A stretch of 64,000 nucleotides of DNA from Geodermatophilus obscurus DSM 43160 (GTDB lineage Bacteria; Actinomycetota; Actinomycetes; Mycobacteriales; Geodermatophilaceae), in assembly GCF_000025345.1 (NCBI RefSeq), contig NC_013757.1, positions 4,774,001 through 4,838,000 on the forward strand, in the 5' to 3' direction. The notes beneath the pieces are model-generated. The model was not told where the DNA came from. It saw nothing but the letters and a program-made list of their open reading frames with translations, and did not search any database. A program made the translations under genes and the position numbers. This document shows positions 1 through 11,032 of this stretch, in pieces. Position 1 is the stretch's first letter, and each line of letters begins with the position of its first letter.

Positions 1-90
1 GGCGAGTTCGCGCCCGGTCTGCGCCACCATGTCGTGGCCGGGGTCGTGGGGATCCGGCGAACGGCGGTCCACGTCGCGGTGCTCAGTCAT
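1..90 (-). CDS. nuoI: NADH-quinone oxidoreductase subunit I, N-terminal fragment
   Basis: Only the first 30 codons are inside the window; the gene runs off the left edge. The visible N-terminus is short, polar and histidine/aspartate-rich, and the two 4Fe-4S cysteine motifs of NuoI would lie outside. The ATG is at 88-90 and overlaps the 3' end of nuoH by 8 bp, so the two are translationally coupled. The call rests on position: nuoI follows nuoH in almost every nuo operon. The protein would be the ferredoxin-like subunit carrying electrons through the peripheral arm towards quinone. Confidence 0.7.
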   Translation of the reverse strand, partial: MTEHRDVDRRSPDPHDPGHDMVAQTGRELA

Positions 91-1543
91 CGACGTCCTC
101 CTCGATCGTGGTGGTGCTGCGCCGTCCGGTGCCCACCACCGCGCCCTCGGGAGCGACCGCGTCGCGGCGGCGCAGCCGGGGCGACGGCGGGACGACGAGG
201 TCCATCGGCGGGACGGGGAAGCCGCCCTCGGCCCGGCTCGGACCGCTCGGCCTGCTGCGCGGCCCGGGCGGCGGCAGCACCTCGGGTTCGGTGGGGTGGT
301 TGGAGCCCGCCGCCGCCTCACGGGCGGCGAGGCGGGTGGCCCGGTTGCTGGCGCGGCTCGCGATCAGCAGCACGGCGATGACCAGCAGCGCGATGGGAAC
401 GCCGACGAACAGCGCCACCTGGCCGGTGGAGAGGTCGGTCTCACGGGCCACCGCGCGCATGGTCGCGACGGCGAGGATCCAGGCGAAGGCGACGGGGACC
501 AGCACCTTCCACCCGAAGCGCATGAACTGGTCGTAGCGCAGCCGGGGCAGGGTGCCGCGCAGCCAGATGAAGACGAACAGCGCGGCGACCACCTTGAGGA
601 AGAACCACAGCAGGGGCCACCAGCCGGAGTTGGCGCCGTCCCAGATGGAGATCGGCCACGGCGCCCGCCAGCCGCCGAGGAAGAGCGTCGCGGCCAGCGC
701 CGAGACGGTGACCATGTTGATGTACTCGGCGAGGAAGAACAGTGCGAACTTCAGCGACGAGTACTCGGTGTGGAACCCGCCGACCAGCTCGCTCTCGGCC
801 TCGGGGAGGTCGAACGGTGCCCGGTTGGTCTCGCCCACGACGGCGATGGCGTAGATGACGAAGGAGACCGGCAGGAGGATCGCGTACCAGCCGGGACCGG
901 TGAACTCCAACCCGAAGAACGACACCTGGTTGCCGTCCGCCTGCGCCGCGACGATCTCCGAGGTGGACATCGAGCCGGCGTAGAGGAACACCGCGACGAT
1001 CGACAGGCCCATCGCGATCTCGTAGCTGACCATCTGCGCGGCGCTGCGCAGGGAGCCCAGCAACGGGTACGTGGAGCCGGAGGCCCACCCGCCGAGCACG
1101 ATGCCGTAGATGCCCATCGCCGAGCAGGCCAGGACGATCAGCACGCCGATGGGGGCGTCGGTGAGCTGCAGCGGTGTCTGCTGACCGAAGATGCTGACCA
1201 CCGGGCCGAGCGGGATGACCGAGAAGGCCAGGAACGCCGGGACGGTGGCCAGCACGGGGGCCAGGAAGTAGACCGGCTTGTCCGCGAGCGCCGGCATGAT
1301 GTCTTCCTTGAACGCCAGCTTCAGCCCGTCGGCGAGGCTCTGCAGGTAGCCGCGGGGGCCGACCCGGTTGGGCCCGATCCGCTGCTGCATCCGCGCGACG
1401 ACCTTGCGCTCGAAGACGATGGCGAACAGCGTCATCAGCACCAGCACGCCGAAGACACCGACGACCTTGATGAGGACGATCCACCAGACGTCGTTCCCGA
1501 AGTCCTCGAGGGTCGGCTGGTCGACCGCGGCGGAGAGGATCAC
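83..1543 (-). CDS. nuoH: NADH-quinone oxidoreductase subunit H
   Basis: 486-residue membrane subunit of complex I that helps form the quinone-binding cavity at the membrane/peripheral-arm interface. About eight or nine hydrophobic helices fill residues 20-400. Family signatures are visible: [19 protein letters not shown] near residue 45, the [20 protein letters not shown] loop near residue 238, and FFLAEYINM. The C-terminal 80 residues form a polar, proline/arginine-rich tail, common in actinobacterial NuoH. The GTG start at 1541-1543 overlaps the nuoG stop as GTGA. Confidence 0.97.
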   Translation of the reverse strand: MILSAAVDQPTLEDFGNDVWWIVLIKVVGVFGVLVLMTLFAIVFERKVVARMQQRIGPNRVGPRGYLQSLADGLKLAFKEDIMPALADKPVYFLAPVLATVPAFLAFSVIPLGPVVSIFGQQTPLQLTDAPIGVLIVLACSAMGIYGIVLGGWASGSTYPLLGSLRSAAQMVSYEIAMGLSIVAVFLYAGSMSTSEIVAAQADGNQVSFFGLEFTGPGWYAILLPVSFVIYAIAVVGETNRAPFDLPEAESELVGGFHTEYSSLKFALFFLAEYINMVTVSALAATLFLGGWRAPWPISIWDGANSGWWPLLWFFLKVVAALFVFIWLRGTLPRLRYDQFMRFGWKVLVPVAFAWILAVATMRAVARETDLSTGQVALFVGVPIALLVIAVLLIASRASNRATRLAAREAAAGSNHPTEPEVLPPPGPRSRPSGPSRAEGGFPVPPMDLVVPPSPRLRRRDAVAPEGAVVGTGRRSTTTIEEDVDD

Positions 1544-3996
1544 TCCGCACCCCCGGCGACCAGGCGGACGACGCCGCCGGGCGGGGTGCCCAGCCGGGTC
1601 CGCAGCTCGCTGCCCGGTGAGCGCATCGGCAGCCAGACCACCTGGTCGGGCATCTCGGTCACCAGCACCGGCAGGCTGACCTGCCCCATCGCACCGCAGA
1701 CGGTGACCCGGTCGCCGTCGGCCAGACCCAGCCGGCGGGCGGCGTCCTTGCCGAGGCGGGCGACCGGGGGGCGGGCGGTGCCGGCGAGCTCCGGCTCGTC
1801 GCGCTGCAGCGTCCCGACGTCCAGCAGCTGCCGCCAGGAGGCGAGCACCGCCTGGTCCTCGGCGAGCTTCGGGTCACCCGGCGGGACGACGTCGAGACCC
1901 GGAACGCGCGGGCGCTCGGCGACGACGCCGAGGGCGGCGAGCTCGGCGCGGGCGACCTCGGGTGCGGGCAGCCGCAGGTCGACGTCCATCTCGTCGGCCA
2001 GGCCCTGCAGCACGCGGCCGTCGGGCAGCTGCCCGGCGCCGTGCAGCGTGGTGTCGAACGGGCGCAGCCGGCCCTCCCAGTCCAGGTAGGCACCCGCCTT
2101 CTCCGAGGCGGCGGCCACCGGCAGGACGACGTCGGCGTGCTCGGTGACCGCGCTGGGGAGCATCTCCAGGCTGACCACGAAGCCGGCCCGGGCCAGGGCG
2201 GCCTCGGCCAGGCCCGGATCCGGGAGGTCGGCGGGGTCGACGCCGCCGACGAGCAGGCCGGCGAGCTCTCCGTGGGCGACCGCGGTGAGGATGCCGGTGG
2301 TGTCGCGGCCGGGGGTGGCCGGCAGCTCGGCGACACCCCAGGCGGTGGCGACCTGGGCACGGGCGCCGGCGTCGGTGACCGGGCGACCGCCGGGGAGCAG
2401 GGCCGGCAGCGCGCCGGCCTCGACGGCACCGCGCTCACCGGCCCGCCGCGGCACCCAGGCCACGCGGGCGCCGGTGGCCCGGGCGAGCGCGACGAGGGCG
2501 GAGAACGCCCCGGGCGACTCGGCCAGCCGCTCGCCGGCGAGCACGACCGCACCCGGCTGCCGCAGCGCCTCGACCGCGGGTCCGCCCCAGCTGCCCTCGG
2601 CGAGGGCGGCCAGCGAGCGGGCCTCCGTGCCGGGGCGGGTGGCCAGCACCGTGGCCTGCAGCTTCTCGGCGGCGGGAGTGGCGAACGGGGCGAGGTCGTA
2701 CACCGCCAGCCGGTTGTTCCGCACCGCCCGGCGCAGCCGCAGGAAGACGATCGGTGACTCCTCCTCCGGCTCCAGGCCGGCGAGCAGCACCGCAGGCGCG
2801 CTGGTCAGGTCGTCGTAGGTGACCGCACCGTTGGCCGGGCCGGTGCCGGCGACGTGCGCCACGAGGAAGGCCAGCTCCTCGGCCGAGTGCGCGCGGGCGC
2901 GGGCGTCGACGTCGTTGGTGCCCAGCGCCACCCGGGCGAACTTGGCGTAGGCGTAGGCGTCCTCGACGGTCAGCCGGCCGCCGGGCAGCACCCCGACCCC
3001 GCCGGCGTCCCGCGCGGCGCGCAGCCCCTCGGCGGCCGCGGCCCACGCCTCCGGCCAGGACGCCGGCTGCAGCACGCCGTCCCGCCGGACCAGCGGCGTG
3101 GTGAGCCGGTCGTTCGCGGTGGCGTAGCGGAAGGCCCACCGGCCCTTGTCGCAGTTCCACTCCTCGTTGACCGCCGGGTCCTCCCCCGCCAGCCGGCGCA
3201 GCACCCTGCCGCGGCGGTAGTCGGTGCGCTGGGCGCAGCCGGAGGCGCAGTGCTCGCAGGCGCTCGGCTCGCTGCGCAGGTCGAACGGGCGGGAGCGGAA
3301 CCGGTACTGGGCGCTGGTCAGCGCGCCGACCGGGCAGATCTGCGTGGTGTTGCCGGAGAAGTAGGAGGAGAACGGCTCGTCCTCGTAGATGGCTACCTGC
3401 TCCAGCGCCCCGCGCTCGAACAGCTCGATGAACGGGTCGCCGGCCACCTGCTGGGAGAAGCGCGTGCACCGGGCGCAGAGCACGCAGCGCTCGCGGTCGA
3501 GCAGCACCTCGCTGCTGATCGGCAGCGGCTTGGGATAGGTGCGCTTGACGTCGACGAACCGGCTCTCGGTGCGGCCGTTGCTCATCGCCTGGTTCTGCAG
3601 CGGGCACTCGCCGCCCTTGTCGCAGACCGGGCAGTCCAGCGGGTGGTTGATGAGCAGCAGCTCCATCGTGCCCTGCTGCGCCTTGTCGGCGACCGGGCTG
3701 GTGAGCTGGGTCTTCACCACCATCCCGTCGGTGACCGGCATGGTGCAGGAGGCGACCGGCTTGCGCTGGCCCTCCACCTCGACCAGGCACTGGCGGCAGG
3801 CGCCGACCGGCTCGAGCAGCGGGTGGTCGCAGAACCGCGGGATCTGCACGCCGATCTGCTCGGCGGCCCGGATGATCAGCGTCCCCTTGGGCACCGCGAC
3901 GTCGAACCCGTCGATGACGCAGTGGACGGCGTCCGGCGGGGTCTGCGGGCCGGGCACCGCGGGCGCGGTGGCCGGGGCGGGCTGGGGCGTCGTCAC
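1540..3996 (-). CDS. nuoG: NADH-quinone oxidoreductase subunit G
   Basis: 818-residue iron-sulfur subunit of the complex I peripheral arm. The N-terminal 2Fe-2S ferredoxin domain has cysteines in [15 protein letters not shown] and VASC (about residues 50-80). The His-Cys3 cluster motif [13 protein letters not shown] and the CVLCARC 4Fe-4S motif follow. The CEHCASGC plus downstream WNCDKG cysteines indicate that the extra N7 cluster is present. The rest is a molybdopterin-oxidoreductase-like domain. The start was set at the GTG at 3994-3996 because it overlaps the nuoF stop as GTGA and gives the usual length; the open frame further upstream is antisense to nothing known and is shadow of nuoF. 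Confidence 0.96.
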   Translation of the reverse strand: MTTPQPAPATAPAVPGPQTPPDAVHCVIDGFDVAVPKGTLIIRAAEQIGVQIPRFCDHPLLEPVGACRQCLVEVEGQRKPVASCTMPVTDGMVVKTQLTSPVADKAQQGTMELLLINHPLDCPVCDKGGECPLQNQAMSNGRTESRFVDVKRTYPKPLPISSEVLLDRERCVLCARCTRFSQQVAGDPFIELFERGALEQVAIYEDEPFSSYFSGNTTQICPVGALTSAQYRFRSRPFDLRSEPSACEHCASGCAQRTDYRRGRVLRRLAGEDPAVNEEWNCDKGRWAFRYATANDRLTTPLVRRDGVLQPASWPEAWAAAAEGLRAARDAGGVGVLPGGRLTVEDAYAYAKFARVALGTNDVDARARAHSAEELAFLVAHVAGTGPANGAVTYDDLTSAPAVLLAGLEPEEESPIVFLRLRRAVRNNRLAVYDLAPFATPAAEKLQATVLATRPGTEARSLAALAEGSWGGPAVEALRQPGAVVLAGERLAESPGAFSALVALARATGARVAWVPRRAGERGAVEAGALPALLPGGRPVTDAGARAQVATAWGVAELPATPGRDTTGILTAVAHGELAGLLVGGVDPADLPDPGLAEAALARAGFVVSLEMLPSAVTEHADVVLPVAAASEKAGAYLDWEGRLRPFDTTLHGAGQLPDGRVLQGLADEMDVDLRLPAPEVARAELAALGVVAERPRVPGLDVVPPGDPKLAEDQAVLASWRQLLDVGTLQRDEPELAGTARPPVARLGKDAARRLGLADGDRVTVCGAMGQVSLPVLVTEMPDQVVWLPMRSPGSELRTRLGTPPGGVVRLVAGGAE

Positions 3997-5321
3997 GAGG
4001 CCACTCCCACGGGCTCGAGGCGGAGGCTGCGGCCCAGGCGGGCCTGTTCCTCCGGCGGCAGCAGCGCGACGTAGTCGTCGCGGAAGTACTTCAGCGAGCT
4101 GGAGATGCAGCTGGTCGCGCCGTCGCCGAGGGCGCAGAAGGAGCGGCCCAGGATGTTGTCGCAGGTGTCGGTGAGCAGGTCCAGGTCCGCCGCCGTCCCC
4201 CGGCCGTCGACCAGGCGCTGCAGGACCTGCACCAGCCAGTACGTCCCCTCGCGGCACGGGGTGCACTTGCCGCAGCTCTCGTGCGCGTAGAACTCGGTGA
4301 AGCGCAGGGTGGCCTCGACGATCGAGTCGGTCTCGTCGAAGACCATGAGCGCGGTGGTGCCGAGCATGGAGCCCGCGGCGGCGACCGAGTCGAAGTCCAG
4401 CGGGACGTCGAGGTGCTCGGGGGTGAAGTACGGCGTCGACGAGCCGCCCGGCGTCCAGAACTTGAGCTCGTGCCCCGGGCGGACGCCGCCGGCCATCTCC
4501 AGCAGCTCCCGCATCGTCGTCCCCATGGGGGCCTCGTACTGGCCGGGACGGACGACGCGGCCCGACAGCGAGTAGATCTTCGGCCCGGGCGACCGCTCCG
4601 GGCCGAACTCCTTGAACCAGTCCGAGCCGCCGCGGACGACGAACGGCACGCTGGCCAGCGTCTCCACGTTGTTGATCACCGTGGGGGCGCCGTAGAGCCC
4701 GGCCACGGCGGGGAACGGCGGCTTGAGGCGCGGCTGGCCGCGGTAGCCCTCCAGCGAGTCGAGCAGCGCGGTCTCCTCGCCGCAGATGTAGGCGCCGGCG
4801 CCCGCGTGCACGATCAGCTCCAGGTCGTAGCCCGAGCCCAGGATGTCGGTGCCGAGGTAGCCCGCCTCGTAGGCCTCGCGGACGGCGTTGACCAGCCGGC
4901 GGTGGGCGTGCACTGCCTCGCCGCGGACGTAGATGACCGCCAGGTGCGACCGGATGGCGTAGGAGGCGATGACCACGCCCTCCACCAGGGAGTGCGGGTC
5001 GGCCATCATCAGCGGCAGGTCCTTGCAGGTGCCCGGCTCGCCCTCGTCGGCGTTGACCACGAGGTACTTGGGCAGCGCGGCCGGCCCGGTGGGCGTCTCC
5101 CCCGGCTTGGGCTGCGGGATGAAGCTCCACTTCATGCCGGTCGGGAAGCCGGCCCCGCCGCGGCCGCGCAGCCCGGAGTCCTTGACCATGCCGACCAGCT
5201 CGTCGGGGGTCATGGACAGCGCGGTGCGCAGCGCGGTGTAGCCGTCGAGCCGCTCGTAGGTCGACAGCCGCCAGGACTGCGGCTCGGCCCAGCGCGAGGT
5301 GAGGACGGGTGCGAGAGGCAC
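3993..5321 (-). CDS. nuoF: NADH-quinone oxidoreductase subunit F, NADH and FMN binding
   Basis: 442-residue subunit that oxidises NADH with FMN and passes electrons to a 4Fe-4S centre. The glycine-rich NADH-binding segment [16 protein letters not shown] lies near residue 50. FMN-site residues follow in [16 protein letters not shown]. The cluster ligands are [12 protein letters not shown] near residue 350. Start is GTG at 5319-5321, three nucleotides after the nuoE stop. Length and motif order match the family. Confidence 0.97.
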   Translation of the reverse strand: MPLAPVLTSRWAEPQSWRLSTYERLDGYTALRTALSMTPDELVGMVKDSGLRGRGGAGFPTGMKWSFIPQPKPGETPTGPAALPKYLVVNADEGEPGTCKDLPLMMADPHSLVEGVVIASYAIRSHLAVIYVRGEAVHAHRRLVNAVREAYEAGYLGTDILGSGYDLELIVHAGAGAYICGEETALLDSLEGYRGQPRLKPPFPAVAGLYGAPTVINNVETLASVPFVVRGGSDWFKEFGPERSPGPKIYSLSGRVVRPGQYEAPMGTTMRELLEMAGGVRPGHELKFWTPGGSSTPYFTPEHLDVPLDFDSVAAAGSMLGTTALMVFDETDSIVEATLRFTEFYAHESCGKCTPCREGTYWLVQVLQRLVDGRGTAADLDLLTDTCDNILGRSFCALGDGATSCISSSLKYFRDDYVALLPPEEQARLGRSLRLEPVGVAS

Positions 5322-5324
5322 GGG

Positions 5325-6350
5325 TCAGGACTCCTTGCTCTCGGTCGGAGTGGTGCCCGTGGCCGGCTCGGCGGCGGGCGGGTTCTCGGTGCCGGCGTGC
5401 TGCCGGCCCCGCGGCTGCCCGTACTCGGCGCCCTTGTCGGGGTGGGCCTGCGCGGCGCCGGCCCGCTCGGCGGGGTTGTCCGCGGCCGCGACGCGGGCGT
5501 CGGCGGCCTCCTCCTCCGGCGTCTCGCCGGTGCGACCGGAGGGTCGGGTCGCCTCCCGCGGCTCGGTTCCGGCCGGCTCCGCCTCGTCGGCCGGCGGGCG
5601 CGGGGGCATCGGCGGGGCCGACTCACCGCGCTCGGCGGCCAGCCGCAGCCCGGCGAGCGTCGGGCCGATCGCGCCCTCGGCGTCGACCGCGGCTGCCCGT
5701 GCGGCCTCGCCGCCGTACTGGTCGAAGCCGGCCAGCTGGCGGGAGACGCCGCGGAAGTCGGTCAGCGGCGCCCCGCGGGTGGGGTGCGGCTTCTCGCCAC
5801 GGCGGAGCGCCGCGACCAGCTCGCGGGCACTGTCGACGTCCTGCTGGTCGTAGAACTCGTAGTCGACGGTGACCACCGGCGCGTAGTCGCAGGCGGCCAG
5901 GCACTCGGCGTGCTCGAGGGTGACCGAGCCGTCGGCGGCGGTCTCGTCGTGGTGGACGCCGAGGTCGCGGGACAGCGCGTCGAAGATCCGCTGCCCGCCC
6001 AGGACGGCGCACAGCGTGTTGGTGCAGACGCTGACCAGGTGCCGGCCGGTGGGGCGGCGCTTGTACATCGTGTAGAAGGTCGCGACCGCGCCCACCTCGG
6101 CCTTGGTCAGCCCCAGCTCCTCCGCGCACAGCGCGACGCCCTCGGGGGTGACGTAGCCCTGGTGGCTCTGCACCAGGTGCAGCATCGGCAGCAGCGCGGA
6201 ACGGGGCTGCGGGTAGCGGGCGATGATCTCCCGCGCCTCCAGCCGGACCTGCTCGGTCAGCGGCGGCAGGTCCGCGGCGGCGGGCTCGACCGGGCTGGAG
6301 TCCAGCCCGGTGACCGCCGTGCCCTCGGCGCTCCCCGGGAGGGCACTCAT
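5325..6350 (-). CDS. nuoE: NADH-quinone oxidoreductase subunit E with C-terminal extension
   Basis: 341-residue thioredoxin-fold 2Fe-2S subunit that partners NuoF. The core covers about residues 30-240: an [19 protein letters not shown] helical segment, the first cysteine pair in [11 protein letters not shown], and the second in [10 protein letters not shown]. The last ~100 residues are low in hydrophobics and rich in Ala, Glu, Pro and Arg, so the protein is much longer than the ~160-residue E. coli subunit; such tails occur in actinobacterial NuoE. The ATG start at 6348-6350 overlaps the nuoD stop as ATGA. Confidence 0.95.
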   Translation of the reverse strand: MSALPGSAEGTAVTGLDSSPVEPAAADLPPLTEQVRLEAREIIARYPQPRSALLPMLHLVQSHQGYVTPEGVALCAEELGLTKAEVGAVATFYTMYKRRPTGRHLVSVCTNTLCAVLGGQRIFDALSRDLGVHHDETAADGSVTLEHAECLAACDYAPVVTVDYEFYDQQDVDSARELVAALRRGEKPHPTRGAPLTDFRGVSRQLAGFDQYGGEAARAAAVDAEGAIGPTLAGLRLAAERGESAPPMPPRPPADEAEPAGTEPREATRPSGRTGETPEEEAADARVAAADNPAERAGAAQAHPDKGAEYGQPRGRQHAGTENPPAAEPATGTTPTESKES

Positions 6351-7678
6351 CGGTCGCACCCGCCCATCACCGGGTCGAGCGAGGCGATCGCGGCGATGAC
6401 GTCGGCGATCATGCCACCCTCGCTCATCGCCGCCGTCGCCTGCAGGTTGACGAAGCTGGGGTCGCGCACGTGCACCCGCCACGGTCTGGTGCCGCCGTCG
6501 CTGACCACGTGGTAGCCCAGCTCGCCGCGGGGCGACTCGATGGGCACGTAGACCTGGCCGGCCGGCACCCGGAAGCCCTCGGTGACCAGCTTGAAGTGGT
6601 GGATGAGGGCCTCCATCGACTGCCCCATGATGTGCTTGACGTGCTCCAGGGAGTTGCCCATGCCGTCGGGCCCCAGCGACAGCTGCGCGGGCCAGGCGAT
6701 CTTCTTGTCCTCGACCATGACCGGCCCCGGCTCCAGCCGGTCCAGCGCCTGCTCGATGATCTTCAGCGACTCGTTCACCTCGGCCATGCGGACCAGGTAG
6801 CGGCCCCAGGCGTCGCAGGTGTCGGCGGTCGGCACCTCGAAGTCGTAGGTCTCGTAGCCCAGGTAGGGCTCGACCTTGCGCAGGTCCCACGGCAGCCCGG
6901 CCGCGCGCAGCACCGGCCCGGTGACGCCCATCGCCACGCAGCCGGTGACGTCGAGGTAGCCGGCGTCCTTGAGCCGGGCCTGCCAGATCGGCTGGCCGGT
7001 GAGCAGCTTGTGGAAGTCGGCGACCCGGTCCGGCATGACCTGCAGGAACTCCCGGATGTGCTCGACCGCGCCGGGCGGGAGGTCCTGCGCCAGCCCGCCG
7101 GGGCGGATGTAGGCGTGGTTCATCCGCAGCCCGGTGATCTCCTCGAGCAGGTCCAGGACGAGCTCCCGCTCGCGGAAGCCGTTGGTCATCCCGGTGAGCG
7201 CGCCCATCTCCATGCCGAAGGTGGCCAGCGCGACCAGGTGCGAGGCGATCCGGTTGAGCTCCATGACCAGCACGCGGATGGTCTGGGCCCGCTGCGGCGC
7301 CTCGACGCCGAGCAGCTTCTCGACCGCCATGCAGTAGCCGGCCTCGTTGTAGAGCGGGGACAGGTAGTCCATCCGCGTGACGAACGTCGTCCCCTGCGTC
7401 CAGTTGCGGTACTCGGTGTTCTTCTCGATCCCGGTGTGCAGGTAGCCGATCACCACGCGGGCCTTGGTGACCGTCTCGCCCTCGAGGTCGAGCACCAGCC
7501 GCAGCACGCCGTGGGTGGAGGGGTGCTGCGGCCCCATGTTGACGACGAGCCGCTCCTCGCCGTACGCCTCGGTGCCCAGCGTCTGGTCCCAGTCGCCGCC
7601 GGTGACGGTGTAGACGCGGCCCTCGGTGGTCTCCCGGGAGCCGGCGTAGGGGTCGGCCGGGTTGTAGGTGGTGCTCAT
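6347..7678 (-). CDS. nuoD: NADH-quinone oxidoreductase subunit D
   Basis: 443-residue 49-kDa-type subunit that lines the quinone pocket with NuoB. Family motifs are clear: [20 protein letters not shown] near residue 52, [10 protein letters not shown], the [10 protein letters not shown] loop, and the C-terminal DPVMGGCDR ending. The histidine of the QHPSTHG loop implicated in quinone binding is present. The ATG start at 7676-7678 forms an ATGA overlap with the nuoC stop and is preferred to the much longer open frame upstream. Confidence 0.97.
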   Translation of the reverse strand: MSTTYNPADPYAGSRETTEGRVYTVTGGDWDQTLGTEAYGEERLVVNMGPQHPSTHGVLRLVLDLEGETVTKARVVIGYLHTGIEKNTEYRNWTQGTTFVTRMDYLSPLYNEAGYCMAVEKLLGVEAPQRAQTIRVLVMELNRIASHLVALATFGMEMGALTGMTNGFRERELVLDLLEEITGLRMNHAYIRPGGLAQDLPPGAVEHIREFLQVMPDRVADFHKLLTGQPIWQARLKDAGYLDVTGCVAMGVTGPVLRAAGLPWDLRKVEPYLGYETYDFEVPTADTCDAWGRYLVRMAEVNESLKIIEQALDRLEPGPVMVEDKKIAWPAQLSLGPDGMGNSLEHVKHIMGQSMEALIHHFKLVTEGFRVPAGQVYVPIESPRGELGYHVVSDGGTRPWRVHVRDPSFVNLQATAAMSEGGMIADVIAAIASLDPVMGGCDR

Positions 7679-8408
7679 CGGTAGCTCCTGCGCGTGTCGG
7701 GCGGAGGAATGGTCGCGTCGTGGTACTCCACGGGGACGCCGCCGAGCGGGTAGTCCTTGCGCTGGGGGTGGCCGTCCCAGTCGTCGGGCATGAGGATCCG
7801 GGTCAGTGCCGGGTGGCCGTCGAAGACGATGCCGAACATGTCCCAGGTCTCCCGCTCGTGCCAGTCCGCCGTCGGGTAGACGGAGGTGACCGAGGGGACG
7901 TGCGGGTCCTCGGCGGTCACCGCGACCTCCAGCCGGATCCGCCGCCGGTAGGTCATCGAGGTCAGGTGCAGGACGACGTGCAACCGGGGCCGGCCGGGAC
8001 CTGCCGCGGGGCCGCCGCTGTCCAGGTAGTCGACGCCGGAGACGCTGCTGCACAGCTCGAAGCGCAGCGCCTCGTCGTCGCGGAGGGCCCGCACCAGGGT
8101 CAGCAGGTGCTCGCGGGCGACGAAGTAGGTGATCTCGCCGCGGTCGACCAGCACCCGCTGCACGGCGGCGTCGTAGGTGGCCTGGCCGACGGCGTCGATG
8201 AGCGCGTCGGTGACCTCGTCGAAGTACCCGCCGTAGGGCCGCTCCGTGGAGTGCAGCGCGACCGCGCCGCCGGGCTCGACGCGGACCAGCCCGCCGAAGC
8301 CGGAGGTGTCGCCGCTGCCGCTGACCCCGAACGCCCCCTTCCGGAACCCGCCGCCGGGGGCGGTGGCGCCCTGCTCGGCGTCCGTGCCGCTGCGGTCGCC
8401 CGGGCCGG

Positions 8409-8412
<4 letters not shown>
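7675..8412 (-). CDS. nuoC: NADH-quinone oxidoreductase subunit C
   Basis: 245-residue 30-kDa-type peripheral-arm subunit. The conserved core runs from about residue 75, with the block [20 protein letters not shown] and the motif [20 protein letters not shown] near the C-terminus. The first 45 residues are a polar, glycine-rich actinobacterial extension. The GTG start overlaps the nuoB stop by four bases. Confidence 0.96.
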
Positions 8413-9089
<677 letters not shown>

Positions 9090-9100
9090 GGGTCAGCTCC

Positions 9101-9463
9101 TCAATCCCACTCGAGCCCGCCGCGCCGCCACTCGTAGGCATAAGCGATGAAGACGGTGCCGATGAACACGACCATCGCGAACAACCCCCACAGCCCCAGC
9201 GCGTCGTTGGCGACTGCCCACGGGTAGAGGAAGACGACCTCGATGTCGAAGACGATGAACAACATGGCGGTCAGGTAGAACTTGACCGGGAAGCGGCCGC
9301 CGGTGAGCGGCTGGTCCACCGGCTCGATGCCGCACTCGTAGGCGGCCAGCTTGGCCCGGTTGTACCGGCGGGGGCCCATGAACGGCGCGACCGTCACGGA
9401 GAACAGCGCGAAGGCCGCGGCCAGGGCGAACAGGCCGACGATCGGGACGTACTGCGAGAGCAC
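9101..9463 (-). CDS. nuoA: NADH-quinone oxidoreductase subunit A
   Basis: 120-residue small membrane subunit with three predicted helices (about residues 7-27, 66-86 and 92-112). The diagnostic loop YNRAKLAAYECGIEP between helices 1 and 2 carries the conserved Tyr-Glu-Cys-Gly. GTG start at 9461-9463. It lies 43 bp downstream of menJ on the same strand with no hairpin between, so menJ and the nuo genes probably share a transcript. Confidence 0.95.
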   Translation of the reverse strand: MLSQYVPIVGLFALAAAFALFSVTVAPFMGPRRYNRAKLAAYECGIEPVDQPLTGGRFPVKFYLTAMLFIVFDIEVVFLYPWAVANDALGLWGLFAMVVFIGTVFIAYAYEWRRGGLEWD

Positions 9464-9506
9464 CAGCGCCTACCTCTCGTCGTGGGTCGGGTCGGGAGCG
9501 GTCACG

Positions 9507-10766
9507 TCAGACCGCCGGGGCCAGTCGGGTCAGGACGGCGACGGCGCGGTCGAACCGGTCGCCGTCCCGGCCGTCGGAGAGGTTGCCCATCAGCCGCAGC
9601 GCCCGGGCCACCAGCGCCGGCCGCTTCAGGCCGTGCGCGGTCGCGAAGCGGACCAGGTCCGGCCGGGCCAGCAGCGCCAGGAAGCCGGTGCCCAGCCGGT
9701 GGTGGCGCCCGTACTCCTCGCGCAGCCGGGCCGGGTACCGGCGCAGCACCGCCTCCCGCGCGAGCCCCTCCGGTGCGGCCAGGCCCGCCACGGCGGTCTC
9801 GGCGGCCATCCGGCCGGTCTCCAGCGCATAGCTGATGCCCTCGCCGTTGAACGGGTTGACGGTGCCCGCGGCGTCGCCGGCCAGGAGCAGCCCGCGGGTG
9901 TAGGCAGGCCCGCGGTGCAGCGCCATCGGCAGGCCCGCACCGCGCAGCGGGGTGACCGCGTGCTCCTCGCCGAGCTGCCACTCGGCCGGCAGGGTGGCCA
10001 GCCACTCGCGCAGCACCGCCCGCGGCTCGGCACCGGTGCCGCGGCGGGTGTCGAGCAGGCCGAAGCCGACGTTGCTGGTGCCGTCGCCCATGCCGAACGC
10101 CCAGCCGTAGCCGGGCATCGAGTCCGCGCTCGGGCCGCCGGTGGACAGGTCGAAGGAGATGTCGAGGTACTCGTCGTCCGTGCGCGGGGAGGAGACGTAC
10201 CGGCGGACGGCGACGCCGAGCGGCCGGTCCTCCCGCCGCAGCAGGCCCAGTGCCTTGGCCAGCCGCCCGGAGAGGCCCTCGGCGGAGACCACCAGCGGCG
10301 CGTGCCAGGTGGCCGGCGCCCGGTCCGGGCCCTCCTCGGCGTGCACCCCGGCGACCCGGCCGGCGTCGTCCAGCAGCGGGCCGGTGACCGTGACCTCCTG
10401 CACCAGCCGGGCGCCGGCCGCGACGGCGTGGTCGGCCAGCCGGGCGTCGAGGTCGCGGCGACCGCGGATCAGGCCGTACGACGGCCAGCGGTCCAGGACC
10501 GGCCAGTCGACCTCGACCACCCGGCCGCCGCCGGTGACCCGCAGGCCCTTGTGGCGGACCCAGCCGGTGGTGTCGACGCCCATGTCGTCGAGCGCCTTGA
10601 CCCCGCGCGGGGTCAGCCCGTCGCCGCAGACCTTCTCGCGGGGCAGCCGGGCCTTCTCCAGGACGGCGACGTCGAGGCCGGCCCGGGCGAGGTGCCACGC
10701 GGCCGAGGAGCCCGCCGGGCCGGCACCGACGACGAGCACGTCGGCCCGCCGGTCGCCGTCGTCCAC
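9507..10766 (-). CDS. menJ: Menaquinone reductase, geranylgeranyl-reductase-family flavoprotein
   Basis: 419-residue FAD-dependent enzyme that, by homology to mycobacterial MenJ (Rv0561c), saturates an isoprene unit of menaquinone. The N-terminal dinucleotide-binding motif VLVVGAGPAGSSAAWHLARA starts near residue 10. A second FAD motif lies near residue 295 (LLLAGDAAGTVNPFNGEGI), typical of the geranylgeranyl reductase family. The exact substrate is inferred from the family and from the neighbouring menG, menF and menD. GTG start at 10764-10766 with a GGAGGGGG ribosome site upstream. It is the first gene of the predicted menJ-nuoA... transcription unit, with a Rex operator in its 5' leader. 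Confidence 0.88.
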   Translation of the reverse strand: MDDGDRRADVLVVGAGPAGSSAAWHLARAGLDVAVLEKARLPREKVCGDGLTPRGVKALDDMGVDTTGWVRHKGLRVTGGGRVVEVDWPVLDRWPSYGLIRGRRDLDARLADHAVAAGARLVQEVTVTGPLLDDAGRVAGVHAEEGPDRAPATWHAPLVVSAEGLSGRLAKALGLLRREDRPLGVAVRRYVSSPRTDDEYLDISFDLSTGGPSADSMPGYGWAFGMGDGTSNVGFGLLDTRRGTGAEPRAVLREWLATLPAEWQLGEEHAVTPLRGAGLPMALHRGPAYTRGLLLAGDAAGTVNPFNGEGISYALETGRMAAETAVAGLAAPEGLAREAVLRRYPARLREEYGRHHRLGTGFLALLARPDLVRFATAHGLKRPALVARALRLMGNLSDGRDGDRFDRAVAVLTRLAPAV

Positions 10767-10799
10767 CTCGGCCCCCTCCGTTCGAGTTTCCCGACCACT

Positions 10800-10817
10800 T
10801 TGTGAATTGCTTCACAA
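10800..10817. promoter_or_regulatory. Perfect Rex operator
   Basis: The 18-bp sequence reads TTGTGAA, then TTGC, then TTCACAA. It is an exact match to the Rex operator consensus TTGTGAA-N4-TTCACAA known from Streptomyces. It lies 34 bp upstream of the menJ start codon and just downstream of the predicted transcription start, where bound Rex would block initiation or early elongation. A rex gene is present at 31225-31890. Confidence 0.9.
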
Positions 10818-10832
10818 GGTGGCCCGGTCACC

Positions 10833-10863
10833 ACTCTAGGCCGGGGTGTGAGCTTGGTGACAA
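10833..10863 (-). promoter_or_regulatory. Predicted promoter of menJ-nuo
   Basis: On the minus strand a -35-like TTGTCA (10863-10858) is followed, after a 19-bp spacer, by a -10-like TAGAGT (10838-10833). Transcription would start near 10826, upstream of the Rex operator. The spacer is slightly long, so this is a prediction only. Confidence 0.5.
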
Positions 10864-10924
10864 GTGGGCACCTGGGATTGGTACGTCACGGTTCCGTCTC
10901 GTCCCACCCGCCCCACGCCTCGGC

Positions 10925-11032
10925 CCCCTCCCGGGTACCGCTCCGAGCGTGCGAGGGGTGGACCAAGGACCCCCTTGCCCCCCACCACTCGCGAGCTCGC
11001 GGCGGGGCCCTGCAAGCGGGCCGGGTCCTCGT
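10925..11032. repeat. Palindromic intergenic repeat, composite copy
   Basis: Two units of the window's dispersed palindromic repeat lie back to back and end exactly at the menG stop codon. The core 10965-11017 shares long stretches with the copy at 52981-53034 read in reverse complement (AAGGACC, TGCCCCCCACC, CTCGCGGCGGG, CCCTGCA). It can fold as a strong GC-rich hairpin and probably terminates menG transcription. No gene is seen between 10818 and 11032. Confidence 0.75.

Noticed and set aside
29-2089. A 686-codon open frame on the plus strand opposite nuoH and nuoG
   Set aside because: Composition is Arg/Gly/Asp/His-rich with no family motif; it exists only because very high GC at third positions suppresses stops on the opposite strand. 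The minus strand carries full complex I motifs.
4281-6515. A 744-codon plus-strand frame opposite nuoF, nuoE and nuoD
   Set aside because: Same antisense artefact; it runs across three coupled genes with clear motifs.
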